NCBI RefSeq assembly: GCF_014695715.1
Contig: NZ_JACJOT010000008.1
Location: 620,001 to 684,000 of the forward strand
Source of the DNA: Microcoleus sp. FACHB-68
GTDB taxonomy: Bacteria; Cyanobacteriota; Cyanobacteriia; Cyanobacteriales; Oscillatoriaceae
Reading direction: 5' to 3'
DNA: 64,000 nt
Both the position numbers and the translations under genes were made by a program. The notes under the pieces are model-generated. The model had not been told where the DNA came from and did not search any database. It was given only the letters and a program-made list of their open reading frames with translations. Each line of letters starts with the position of its first letter. The stretch's first letter is position 1. Shown piece by piece: positions 18,088-26,106 of the stretch.

Positions 18088-18561
18088 TTAAAATGCAGGC
18101 GTTGCCGGCGCGGTTTGAGTACCAGGTGCAGCGGCGTTTTCTTCTGGAACGAGATAAATTGATTCGACTTGCCGATTTGATTTGGGAAGTGCGATAAATC
18201 GCCCCTCATCAATCAGGTAAACAATGTTTTCACCCCGCAAACTGTTACCTTCCTGCAAAACATAAACATCGCCACTCAAGACAATACGGCGTTCTTTGCT
18301 GAAATATTGCGCTTGCGCGGCTGTGGCTTGAATTTGTCTTGCTGGATAATCGATTTGCACGTTCCCACGCGCTGTGACAACTCCAGTTTTGGCGTCAGCT
18401 TCTTGAATATCAGAACGCAGCGTCAGGGGTCTATCCACTGCGGCTGGGTTTGTTTGGGGATAGGTAGGAGCAACACTCCCACACAAAGCCGCCACCGGCA
18501 ACATCAAGGTTAATCCGAGGCGTAGCATCAGTAAACCAGGCAGTTTTGCAAATGACATCAT
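18088..18561 (-). CDS. lptA: LptA/OstA-like periplasmic LPS transport protein
   Basis: A 157-residue exported protein with a signal peptide (hydrophobic core about residues 8-28) and one OstA/LptA beta-jellyroll domain: LRSDIQEADAKTGVVTARGN followed by VQIDYPARQIQATAAQAQYF and RRIVLSGDVYVLQEG, the repeated strand pattern of the family. LptA forms the bridge that carries lipopolysaccharide across the periplasm. The tail is Ala/Pro/Thr-rich and probably disordered. It is the first gene of lptA-lptB-lptF. The start could be either of two adjacent Met codons. Confidence 0.9.
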   Translation of the reverse strand: MMSFAKLPGLLMLRLGLTLMLPVAALCGSVAPTYPQTNPAAVDRPLTLRSDIQEADAKTGVVTARGNVQIDYPARQIQATAAQAQYFSKERRIVLSGDVYVLQEGNSLRGENIVYLIDEGRFIALPKSNRQVESIYLVPEENAAAPGTQTAPATPAF

Positions 18562-18751
18562 GGATTGTGAGGCTGAGGAGGAACAAGCGGTGCGGAACTA
18601 CCTTTCAGGCTGAGGATCACCTGACAGGCTGCTGTAGGTAGTTTAACGTGTCCTGTGAAGACTCTATCGAGATCCCTACAGATGTGGTTGGCACTCGCCA
18701 AGCTATCACAATTTTGACGTTGACTGATTTACTGAGGGTTCCTCATCTTAA

Positions 18752-18830
18752 GTGCTGAGTGCTGAGTCCTGAGTCCTGAGTGGGGAAGTAGGGAAGTAGG
18801 GAAGTGGGGAAGTAGGGGTTATGGCTTGCT
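18752..18830. repeat. Tandem heptad repeats
   Basis: Two types of short repeat lie side by side: GTGCTGAGTCCTGA units (about 18755-18780) and GGGAAGTA units (about 18781-18820). The first is the inverse of units upstream of icd. Located between lptA and the DUF309 gene, it is non-coding. Confidence 0.75.
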
Positions 18831-18853
18831 TGCGTTTTTCCAGCAAACCTGCC

Positions 18854-19267
18854 TTATTCTTTGGGTGCAGGAAATCGGGCAATTTGAGGGCGCTGTAATG
18901 AAGGATTACTTCCTTGACTAAGCTGCTGGGCGAAATCTGCTACGTTTTCTGGCCCTGCTTGTTGCAATTCGCTCAACAGATCGACGCTTTGCTTTAGTAA
19001 GCTATTGACATCTATATCAAAATATGGATGCTGATATTTCCGCAACCGGCTGATGCCTTCTCCCAGCAAAATTACGGCTCCGCGCCAGTTATGATTGCCC
19101 AGATGATAGAGGGCAACGGCAATTTGTAGCACTCCCTGATAAAAAGTGCGTTCGGGTTCGGATGCCTCCATCCACAAAGCCTCTAGGGTGTCATGACAGG
19201 CGTAGAATTCTTGCCGGTTGAACTGCTCTACGCCTTGCCAAAACTCATCAGGGATCAGCTCACTCAT
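18854..19267 (-). CDS. DUF309 domain protein
   Basis: The 137-residue protein matches the DUF309 family: an N-terminal helical hairpin with FYACHDTLEALWM, followed by FYQGVLQIAVALYHLGNHNWRGA and the paired-helix pattern of the fold. Function is unknown; the conserved HDxxE arrangement suggests metal binding in some members. Its start overlaps the stop of ftrC by four bases (ATGA-type junction), so the two are translated together. That pairing hints at a link with thioredoxin-based redox control but proves nothing. Confidence 0.85.
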   Translation of the reverse strand: MSELIPDEFWQGVEQFNRQEFYACHDTLEALWMEASEPERTFYQGVLQIAVALYHLGNHNWRGAVILLGEGISRLRKYQHPYFDIDVNSLLKQSVDLLSELQQAGPENVADFAQQLSQGSNPSLQRPQIARFPAPKE

Positions 19268-19632
19268 CCCATGCTTTCTCTAATTTCTTTGACTTGTTCA
19301 ATCGTCATTGTTTGCGATTGGCCGGCAAAGTCATTTTCTGGGGTGAGGAATAGCATACAGTGGCACTCTTTGCGCTCCCGCATCGGTACGCAGGGGCAGT
19401 TCCAGTAGGCAGCGGCGACTTCGGCTTCTTTATCTTCGTAGTGCCGGCAGGGACACAGGGGCGAACCGAGGTCATCTTTGTTTTTGGCCAATCCTTCGAT
19501 CACCACAGCAGTTACTGAAGGTTCCGAACAGAAGTAGGTGCCGGTGCGCTGGGCATAAGTTTGGGAAAACTGCACCATTGCTTCTAGGCTTTTATCGCTG
19601 GATTTGTTGTCGGTGTCTGTTGGAGAGGTCAT
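19264..19632 (-). CDS. ftrC: Ferredoxin-thioredoxin reductase catalytic chain
   Basis: The beta subunit of ferredoxin:thioredoxin reductase carries a 4Fe-4S cluster and a redox disulfide, and passes electrons from photosystem I-reduced ferredoxin to thioredoxin. The Cys pattern is diagnostic: CPC at 60-62, CPC at 79-81 and CHC at 90-92, with the CxC-x16-CxC-x8-CxC spacing. The 122-residue size is normal. The variable subunit gene is not in the window. The stop overlaps the DUF309 start by four bases. Presence of this gene supports an oxygenic phototroph. Confidence 0.96.
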   Translation of the reverse strand: MTSPTDTDNKSSDKSLEAMVQFSQTYAQRTGTYFCSEPSVTAVVIEGLAKNKDDLGSPLCPCRHYEDKEAEVAAAYWNCPCVPMRERKECHCMLFLTPENDFAGQSQTMTIEQVKEIRESMG

Positions 19633-19697
19633 TAGCTTTGACTATAAGAGGAGATTATATTTATTGCATTGTACCGCAAGGCTTAGGCCGGCAGTAT

Positions 19698-19828
19698 GAA
19701 GTGGGGCATTGGGCATTGGGCATTGGGCATGGGGCATTGGGCATGGGGCATTGGGCAAGGCTGCGCCAACAAGAACAGTAGGGGCATGGGGCATGGGGCA
19801 TGGGGCATGGGGCATGGGACTAGGGATT
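19698..19828. repeat. GGGCATT/GGGCATG heptad repeats
   Basis: About 60 bases of GGGCATT/GGGGCAT units, one inverted copy of the interspersed unit with GGCTGCGCCAACAAG, then five GGGGCAT-type units. It lies between ftrC and the DUF58 gene. The same family occurs at 13861-14095, 34616-34808 and 43017-43180. Confidence 0.85.
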
Positions 19829-19884
19829 TGAAGAGGCTAATCAGATTTGAGGTTTTTTAGGCAACTGCTTCTAGGAAATTTGGA

Positions 19885-21075
19885 CTAGAACCGGCTTAAA
19901 GGTTCTTGCAGTTGTAAATCTAAGGCTCGATCTGGGCGGATCTCAATGCCTGGTCGATCTCGCTTGATAATCGTGTTTTCTTCTTGGGGTAAGGATGAGG
20001 CTGCCGGCCATAAAACCCATCGGCTGCCAGGGGGAAGGCTGCTTAGACTTACAGAATTTTGAGTTAACCAAATTAAAGGCATCTCCGGCAAGCCATTGGG
20101 GAGGGGATCTTCACCGGCACTTGTGGCAGCTAGGGTTTCTAGAACCACTTGATGTCCTTGAATTAGGCCGGTTTGAGCTGTCCAAAGGCTGGCATTTAAA
20201 CCGGCGCGGCTGGCGTAGAAGTACAACGATGCCGCTGCAATGACAGCCGCTTCAAAATCCGCCTGCTGCCAAGTGCCGGCGCTGTCGAGGCTAATCACGA
20301 TTTGCTGTCCGCCGGTGGAGACTTCTAACTCGCGCACCCGCATTTCGCCGTAACGGGCACTGGTGCGCCAGTGGATCAGACGGATAGGATCTCCAAATCG
20401 GTAAGGGCGCAGGGTTCGCGTGATGCCTTCGGTTCCCATTTGCTGCCGGCGATCACTGTAAAGCTGGGCGCTGTCTTCTTTGCCCATTTCGTCTACCAGT
20501 GGGCAAACCTTTAGTGGGAATACGGTGGGATAAACAATGGCTGTGGCTTTGGCTTGGCGTGATCGCCGGCACCAAAATAACCCTAACGGGGCTGCCGTCC
20601 TCAAATGAATCTCATCCCACCGATAGACGCCTCGGCGTTGGGTGGGGTGGTAGTATACCAAATGATGTATGCCTTGGGGAGGGATCGCTTCAACGGCAAC
20701 GGGTTTCGGCTGCCCTAAGACATAAGGGAAAATGTCATAGACTTGCAGCAGCGTCTTGGTTTTCTCAGTTGGGTTTTCTATGTCGATTTCAATGGTTAGT
20801 TGGTCGCCCACACTCACCGGCTCAATCGGACGGCGGCGAACTTGCAGTGGGCGCAGCGTCCGAATCGGCAAAGTCATGGCAATGCCCAAAATCGCAAGAC
20901 TAATCCCGCTGATCGCGTACAACCAGCCAGCCATTGTATTCGTGCCGGCGGCAAAGTAGAAGAGAGCCAGCCCACCCAGCAGCCAACCCGCGAAGGCCGG
21001 CGTTACCCAGTGGGTTTCCAGCCAATCGGCGATTTGTGTGCTTAGCCTCTCAGCGAACTGATAAAACATTTTCAT
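19885..21075 (-). CDS. DUF58 domain membrane protein
   Basis: This 396-residue protein has two adjacent N-terminal membrane spans (about residues 24-45 and 50-70), a beta-rich region and a C-terminal von Willebrand A-like DUF58 domain. The hallmark is YRFGDPIRLIHWRTSARYGEMRVRE, near residues 225-250. DUF58 proteins typically sit next to MoxR ATPases and transglutaminase-like proteins; neither is seen here. The biological role is unknown, although some relatives work in envelope or spore processes. It appears monocistronic and diverges from pilT. The start may be at the first or third codon, as both encode Met. Confidence 0.88.
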   Translation of the reverse strand: MKMFYQFAERLSTQIADWLETHWVTPAFAGWLLGGLALFYFAAGTNTMAGWLYAISGISLAILGIAMTLPIRTLRPLQVRRRPIEPVSVGDQLTIEIDIENPTEKTKTLLQVYDIFPYVLGQPKPVAVEAIPPQGIHHLVYYHPTQRRGVYRWDEIHLRTAAPLGLFWCRRSRQAKATAIVYPTVFPLKVCPLVDEMGKEDSAQLYSDRRQQMGTEGITRTLRPYRFGDPIRLIHWRTSARYGEMRVRELEVSTGGQQIVISLDSAGTWQQADFEAAVIAAASLYFYASRAGLNASLWTAQTGLIQGHQVVLETLAATSAGEDPLPNGLPEMPLIWLTQNSVSLSSLPPGSRWVLWPAASSLPQEENTIIKRDRPGIEIRPDRALDLQLQEPLSRF

Positions 21076-21359
21076 CGCAAGTCTATTTTGTCTAAGTTGG
21101 CCAACAAGTTAATAAATTCTCGGCGAGAAAAAATCTTTTAGGGTTCATTTTCTTAAAAGGTTTTATGAAAGCGCGGCTAGGGAAATAAAATTTAACAACT
21201 TAATTTGAAAAAAATTTAGCGCCTTGGCTTGATTCCTGAAATGAATTTCTGTGGTGACCTCGCTGTTTTTAAGGCAATTTGATAGCAAATTATCACGAGA
21301 GACCTGCATCAGTGTTTTTGTTCTTCTGCAATACCCCTTAGCATCAAGTTTACACCTGA
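21076..21359. other. Intergenic region between DUF58 and pilT genes
   Basis: Divergent intergenic stretch that holds the promoter region of the DUF58 gene; nothing specific is recognised. The probable pilT promoter follows at 21360-21388. Confidence 0.4.
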
Positions 21360-21388
21360 TTGACGATTTTTTATAATTTAAGTATATT
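21360..21388 (+). promoter_or_regulatory. Candidate sigma70-type promoter of pilT
   Basis: TTGACG (21360-21365) and TATATT (21383-21388) are separated by 17 bases, close to the consensus for primary sigma factors. Transcription would begin near 21395, almost on top of the upstream GTG candidate at 21398, which favours the ATG at 21503 as the pilT start. Confidence 0.5.
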
Positions 21389-21502
21389 CACGAGTGAGTG
21401 CTTAGCCAAATAGAAGGATCTCAACTCCAGAAACTCACATCGATTAATTTTAAAAACTCATCCATTCGTTGCCATAAATCTCGCCTCGAAACCGAAAAGA
21501 AA

Positions 21503-22717
21503 ATGAACCCAATAAATGCTGGTGCAGTACCCGGATCTCAGGCTCAGCCTTCCCACAAAACACCACCGCCACCACCACCGCTCAAACCGACGGTAGGGCA
21601 AGTGGCCACTAGCCACGGCACGATTACCATTGAGCAGATGGTAAAAGAGGCTTACGCACGGAAAGCCTCTGATATTCATATTCGAGTTGGTCAAGTTCCG
21701 AGAATTCGAGTTCGCGGCGAGATGATTCCGGTTTCAGAACATGGGAAGACGACACCCCAAATCTATGAACAGTACCTGGCGGAAATTTTAACGCCGGCTC
21801 AGAGAAAACAGTTTGTAGAAAGTAAAGAACTGGATACAGCAATTTTTTATCCAGGCTTTTTGCGCTGCCGGGTCAACTGTTTTGATTCCCTAACCGGCGG
21901 TGCGATTGTGCTACGGTTGATCACCCTGCACATTCCTTCGATTGAAGAGTTAAAGTTACCCGAAGTCCTGAAAAAAATTATCTCCAATCACCAGGGACTA
22001 ATTTTAGTTACAGGGCCAACTGGTTCAGGTAAATCGACTACAATGGCGGCAATGATCCGTCATTTAAACGAAACCGCAGCCAAACATATTGTCACCATTG
22101 AAGACCCCATTGAATATGTTCACCCCAGCCATAAGTGCTTGATTAGTCAGCGGGAAGTGGGGCTACATACCCTTGATTTCCACTTGGCTTTAAGGGCGGT
22201 TTTACGGGAAGATCCAGACGTGATTTTGATTGGGGAAATGCGTGATCGCCTCACCATTAATACGGCGCTGCAAGCTGCCCAAACCGGCCACTTAGTATTA
22301 GGAACCCTTCATACTCGCAGCGCCATCAACTCGATTAACCGTTTGTTAAACCTCTACAATCCAGAGGAACAGCCGGCAATGCGAATTCAAATTACCGAAT
22401 CTCTCGTGGCTGTCGTCGCTCAGTTGCTATTGCCGACCACCGATGGTCGCCGCACAGCAATTCACGACATTTTAGTTAACACGCCGGCGATGAAAGATTA
22501 CCTGCTTAAAGGTAATGAAGATGACGCATTCCACTTGATGTCAACTGACACCATTGAAGGAATGCAAATCATGAATGTCGCCCTCTACGAGCAAGTGCTC
22601 AATGGCCGCATTACCATCGAAGACGCTTTAAGTGTTTCGCCAGATATCGGCGATCTTGAACGGCGGATGCGAACCGGCGGCTTTGACTCTTCTAATTCGC
22701 CTCGTGATTGGAGTTAA
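21503..22717 (+). CDS. pilT: PilT-type pilus retraction ATPase
   Basis: A hexameric ATPase that disassembles type IV pili and drives twitching and phototaxis. The 404-residue form starts with a Pro-rich leader (HKTPPPPPPLKP), then an N-terminal PAS-like domain with ASDIHIRVG, Walker A GPTGSGKST, the Asp box EDPIEYVH, Walker B-type DPDVILIGEMRD and the His box TGHLVLGTLHT. The retraction-specific motif near the C terminus appears as AIHDILVNTPAMKDYL. The frame is open from a GTG at 21398, adding 35 residues, but a promoter at 21360-21388 makes the ATG at 21503 better. Cyanobacteria often have several PilT proteins; this looks like the PilT2 type, which is a weak inference. A hairpin terminator follows. 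Confidence 0.92.
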   Translation: MNPINAGAVPGSQAQPSHKTPPPPPPLKPTVGQVATSHGTITIEQMVKEAYARKASDIHIRVGQVPRIRVRGEMIPVSEHGKTTPQIYEQYLAEILTPAQRKQFVESKELDTAIFYPGFLRCRVNCFDSLTGGAIVLRLITLHIPSIEELKLPEVLKKIISNHQGLILVTGPTGSGKSTTMAAMIRHLNETAAKHIVTIEDPIEYVHPSHKCLISQREVGLHTLDFHLALRAVLREDPDVILIGEMRDRLTINTALQAAQTGHLVLGTLHTRSAINSINRLLNLYNPEEQPAMRIQITESLVAVVAQLLLPTTDGRRTAIHDILVNTPAMKDYLLKGNEDDAFHLMSTDTIEGMQIMNVALYEQVLNGRITIEDALSVSPDIGDLERRMRTGGFDSSNSPRDWS

Positions 22718-22860
22718 ACGAGCGATGTTCTGAGACAAAGTTGGGGCGGGGGTTGAGCCGGCATTAAGCTGGCATACAGCCTTTCGCCTCTACAACTTTA
22801 CATATTTGAGGGCGAATTACGATAAAAGTTCGCCCCATTGCTTTGCTCGGAATGTTTTAA

Positions 22861-22908
22861 GGCTCAATCATAAAATAAGAATTTTTAAAGTTCTTTTATG
22901 ATTGAGCC
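22861..22908. terminator. Bidirectional terminator between pilT and yebC
   Basis: A 15-base-pair perfect stem (22861-22875 with 22894-22908) encloses an 18-base loop. T-rich sequence follows it on the plus strand (ATTTTATT from about 22911), and T-rich sequence also lies on the minus-strand side. It lies between the convergent pilT and yebC genes. Confidence 0.75.
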
Positions 22909-22944
22909 TGATTTTATTGTAACTAACTAATTTCTAAGCGGCGA

Positions 22945-23715
22945 TTACATCATGCTTTCAGACATCAATTCCTCAGTCATTTCAAAGTTTGCAGTAGCAT
23001 TTTGTACATCATCCAAATCTTCCAAAGCATCCATTAATTTGAGCAGAGAACGAGCGTGTTCGGGATCGGTAACTTGCAGTGTATTGCTGGGAATCCAGCG
23101 CAGTTCAGACTTGTTTACCGTATAGCCTTTATTCTGTAAAACTTGAATGAGATTTTCCAGGTTTGTGACTTCAGTAAAAACTTCAGCTCCCTCTGTTTCT
23201 TCATCAATTTCTGTCAGTTCATAATGCTCAGCACCGGCTTCCAGAGAAGCTTCTAATAGCTGTTCCTCATCAATCGCACCGGCAATGGTGACAACGCCTT
23301 TTTGGTCGAACATCCAACCAACACAGCCGGTTTCCCCCAAATTGCCGCCATTTTTACTAAATGCCGCTCTTAAATCCGCTGCAGTGCGATTGCGATTATC
23401 AGTGAGTGCTTCGATGAGAATTGCCACGCCACCGGCACCGTATCCTTCATAGCGAATCGCTTCGAGACTATCGCCTTCGGGACCCCATTTACCGGCACCT
23501 TTAGCGATCGCTCGGTCAATATTGTCATTCGGAATCCCAGCCGCCTTTGCTTTGTCAATCGCCGTGCGTAATTGAAAATTGCCGGCTGGATCGGGGACAC
23601 CGCTACGCGCAGCTACAATAATTTCGCGAGAGATTTTCGTAAAAATCTTGCCCTTGACAGCATCTACCCTCGCTTTTTGGCGCTTGATATTCGCCCATTT
23701 ACTATGTCCTGCCAT
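22945..23715 (-). CDS. yebC: YebC/PmpR family protein
   Basis: A conserved 256-residue cytoplasmic protein. The start [23 protein letters not shown] is the family signature, followed by [17 protein letters not shown] and [13 protein letters not shown]. Family members were described as DNA-binding regulators (PmpR), and other work on YebC-type proteins points to a role in translation of proline-rich stretches; the sequence does not decide between these. The three-domain length is normal and the C terminus is acidic. It is monocistronic, converging with pilT over a strong hairpin. Confidence 0.94.
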   Translation of the reverse strand: MAGHSKWANIKRQKARVDAVKGKIFTKISREIIVAARSGVPDPAGNFQLRTAIDKAKAAGIPNDNIDRAIAKGAGKWGPEGDSLEAIRYEGYGAGGVAILIEALTDNRNRTAADLRAAFSKNGGNLGETGCVGWMFDQKGVVTIAGAIDEEQLLEASLEAGAEHYELTEIDEETEGAEVFTEVTNLENLIQVLQNKGYTVNKSELRWIPSNTLQVTDPEHARSLLKLMDALEDLDDVQNATANFEMTEELMSESMM

Positions 23716-24232
23716 AAATGTCGATTAAACTATTGAAGGTTAGACCTTTTATTTGGATACTTGTTACTTGTTATAAAGACAGTTTATCAAGTTACCACGT
23801 CTTGCCGACACGCTTCAAGATTTATTCACACTGTTATTGTCTGGATTAATACAAAACAGCGTCATATTTTTAGGTTAATCTTGATTTTGCCCCTCTAAAG
23901 CCAGCACTTGATTACCCGGAAGTTATATAAATGCGCGTGTTTGGGGTTCCCTTGAGGCCGGCTGTTTGGAAAGCCGTAGTCAGCGCCGTGTCGGCGCTAC
24001 ATCATAGCGATAACTTAGCGTGCCGGTGAGCCGCAAGCAACGCCCAAATGCCTTTAGCTGCCGTATCTAGCACCCAGGCGCGGGCTGCCGGCACCTTAAA
24101 CCAAAACACCTTAGCAATACTCCCTAGGATAGTTTTATTTAACTCAACGGATATGTATCCTTTAAACAAACAATCAGGCAGTACCTTTCAATCCAAAAGT
24201 CTAAAAATCAATTGATACGAGGAGAATTGAAG
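23716..24232. other. Intergenic region upstream of treZ
   Basis: This 517-base stretch separates the divergent yebC and treZ genes. It has a short AGCGCC/GGCGCT hairpin near 23980-23997 but no recognisable RNA gene or riboswitch. The treZ promoter must lie in its right part; no clear boxes were found. Confidence 0.4.
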
Positions 24233-26062
24233 GTGAAAAATGGGGCGTATTATTTGGGTGATGGACGTTGTGAGTTTATTGTTTGGGCACCCACTCTTAA
24301 AGAGGTAACTGTACATATTGTTTCTCCTGAAGATCGATTAATTTCAATGCAACAGGATGAGCAAGGATATTGGAAAGTCACTGCTGAAAATATTAATCCA
24401 GGTACACTATATTTTTATAAATTAGAAGGAAAAAATGATAGACCCGATCCCGCATCGGACTTTCAACCCCAAGGAGTTCACGGCCCTTCTCAGGTAATTG
24501 CTCGCAATAATTTTGTTTGGAATGACATGAATTGGTCTGGCATTCCTTTAGAAGAAATGATTATTTATGAATTGCACGTCGGAACTTTCACCGAGGAAGG
24601 AACTTTTGAGGCAATGATTCCCCGGCTCAAAGATTTAGCTGAGTTGGGCGTTAATGCGATTGAAATTATGCCGGTGGCTCAGTTTCCAGGCGACCGTAAC
24701 TGGGGATATGACGGCGTTTTTCCCTATGCCGTGCAAAATTCTTATGGCGGCCCTGAAGGGTTGAAAAAGCTTGTTAATGCCTGCCATCAGGAAGGCATTT
24801 CAGTTATTCTGGATGTTGTTTACAATCACCTTGGCCCTGAAGGAAATTACTTGCCTGAATTTGGCCCCTATTTTACAGATAAGTACCGACCAGTTTGGGG
24901 AGAAGCGCTCAACTTTGACGATCAATACAGTGATGGAGTGCGTGAGTTTTTTATTAACAACGCTATGTATTGGTTTGAAGATTATCACATTGATGCCTTG
25001 CGATTAGATGCGATTCAAGCAATTTTTGAAGTCGGTGCAAGACCGTTTTTACAGGAACTCGCAACAGCCACTGATACCCTTTCTCAACAGCTAGGACGGA
25101 AACTTTATTTAATTGCAGAAAGCGATTTAAATGATGTTCGTGTTCTGCGTCCCAAAGAATTGGGAGGATTTGGGCTAGATGCCCAGTGGTGTGATGATTT
25201 CCATCATTCACTTCACGCCTTGCTAACTGGAGAAAGTGACAGATATTACCAGGATTTTGGAAAATGCGAACATTTGGAAAAAGCTTTTAAAGAAAGCTTT
25301 GTTTACTCTGGACAGTACGCCCCCCACAGAAAACGAAAGCATGGGAATTCTGCGAAAGATCAACCGGGTGAGCAATTTGTGGTGTTTTCGCAAACTCATG
25401 ATCAGATCGGCAATCGAATTTTAGGAGATAGATTATCTAAATTAGTGTCTTTTGAAGGGCTAAAATTAGCAGCCGGCGCAGTTTTGATTTCTCCTTATAT
25501 CCCGTTTCTTTTTATGGGTGAAGAATATGGAGAAGAAGCCGCGTTTCTGTACTTTGTTAGTCACTCTGATGAAAACATAATTGAAGCCATTAGAAAGGAT
25601 AAACAAGAAGAATTTAAAGCCTTTGAAGGACGGGGCGAATTTCAAGACCCGCAAAGTCCTGATACTTTGCAAAATTGCAAGCTGAATTGGGAAAAAAAAC
25701 AGCAAGGAAAACACAAAGCTCTCTGGGAATGGTATCAGAGGTTAATTCAGCTACGCCGTACAGTCTCGGCCTTGAAAAAGCTAGACAAGGAAAGTTTAGA
25801 AGTTTCTAGCATTGAAGAGGAAAAAAATATATGTTTGCGACGATGGACGAAGGATAGCCAAATATTCTGCATTATGAACTTTAATGATAAAGAGGTGACT
25901 TTCCCTGCGAAGATTCCTGCCGGCAACTGGCAAAAGATTTTGGATTCTTCTGACCAAAAATGGATGGGTGCCGGCACAACATTACCCGACACTATTGAGC
26001 CGTCACAAAAATTGACGGTTAAATCACAAAGTTTCGCACTCTACGAAGCTAAAGCACAGTAG
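24233..26062 (+). CDS. treZ: Malto-oligosyltrehalose trehalohydrolase
   Basis: Releases trehalose from the maltooligosyl-trehalose made by TreY; a GH13 enzyme. Domains in order are an N-terminal beta-sandwich (CEFIVWAPTLKEVTVHI), the barrel with WGYDGVFPYAV and DVVYNHLGPEGNYL, the catalytic nucleophile Asp in DALRLDAI (about residue 259), the acid Glu in LIAESDLND (about 296), and the third Asp in SQTHDQIGNR. The frame opens at a TTG (24212), but the GTG at 24233 has AGGAG eight bases before it and gives a normal start. The size (609 residues) fits. It is followed after 44 bases by treY, so the pair forms a trehalose operon. Confidence 0.95.
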   Translation: MKNGAYYLGDGRCEFIVWAPTLKEVTVHIVSPEDRLISMQQDEQGYWKVTAENINPGTLYFYKLEGKNDRPDPASDFQPQGVHGPSQVIARNNFVWNDMNWSGIPLEEMIIYELHVGTFTEEGTFEAMIPRLKDLAELGVNAIEIMPVAQFPGDRNWGYDGVFPYAVQNSYGGPEGLKKLVNACHQEGISVILDVVYNHLGPEGNYLPEFGPYFTDKYRPVWGEALNFDDQYSDGVREFFINNAMYWFEDYHIDALRLDAIQAIFEVGARPFLQELATATDTLSQQLGRKLYLIAESDLNDVRVLRPKELGGFGLDAQWCDDFHHSLHALLTGESDRYYQDFGKCEHLEKAFKESFVYSGQYAPHRKRKHGNSAKDQPGEQFVVFSQTHDQIGNRILGDRLSKLVSFEGLKLAAGAVLISPYIPFLFMGEEYGEEAAFLYFVSHSDENIIEAIRKDKQEEFKAFEGRGEFQDPQSPDTLQNCKLNWEKKQQGKHKALWEWYQRLIQLRRTVSALKKLDKESLEVSSIEEEKNICLRRWTKDSQIFCIMNFNDKEVTFPAKIPAGNWQKILDSSDQKWMGAGTTLPDTIEPSQKLTVKSQSFALYEAKAQ

Positions 26063-26106
26063 TAACCAGACTTCAAAATTAATTACAGAGGAGCGCTCGT
26101 TTCATC

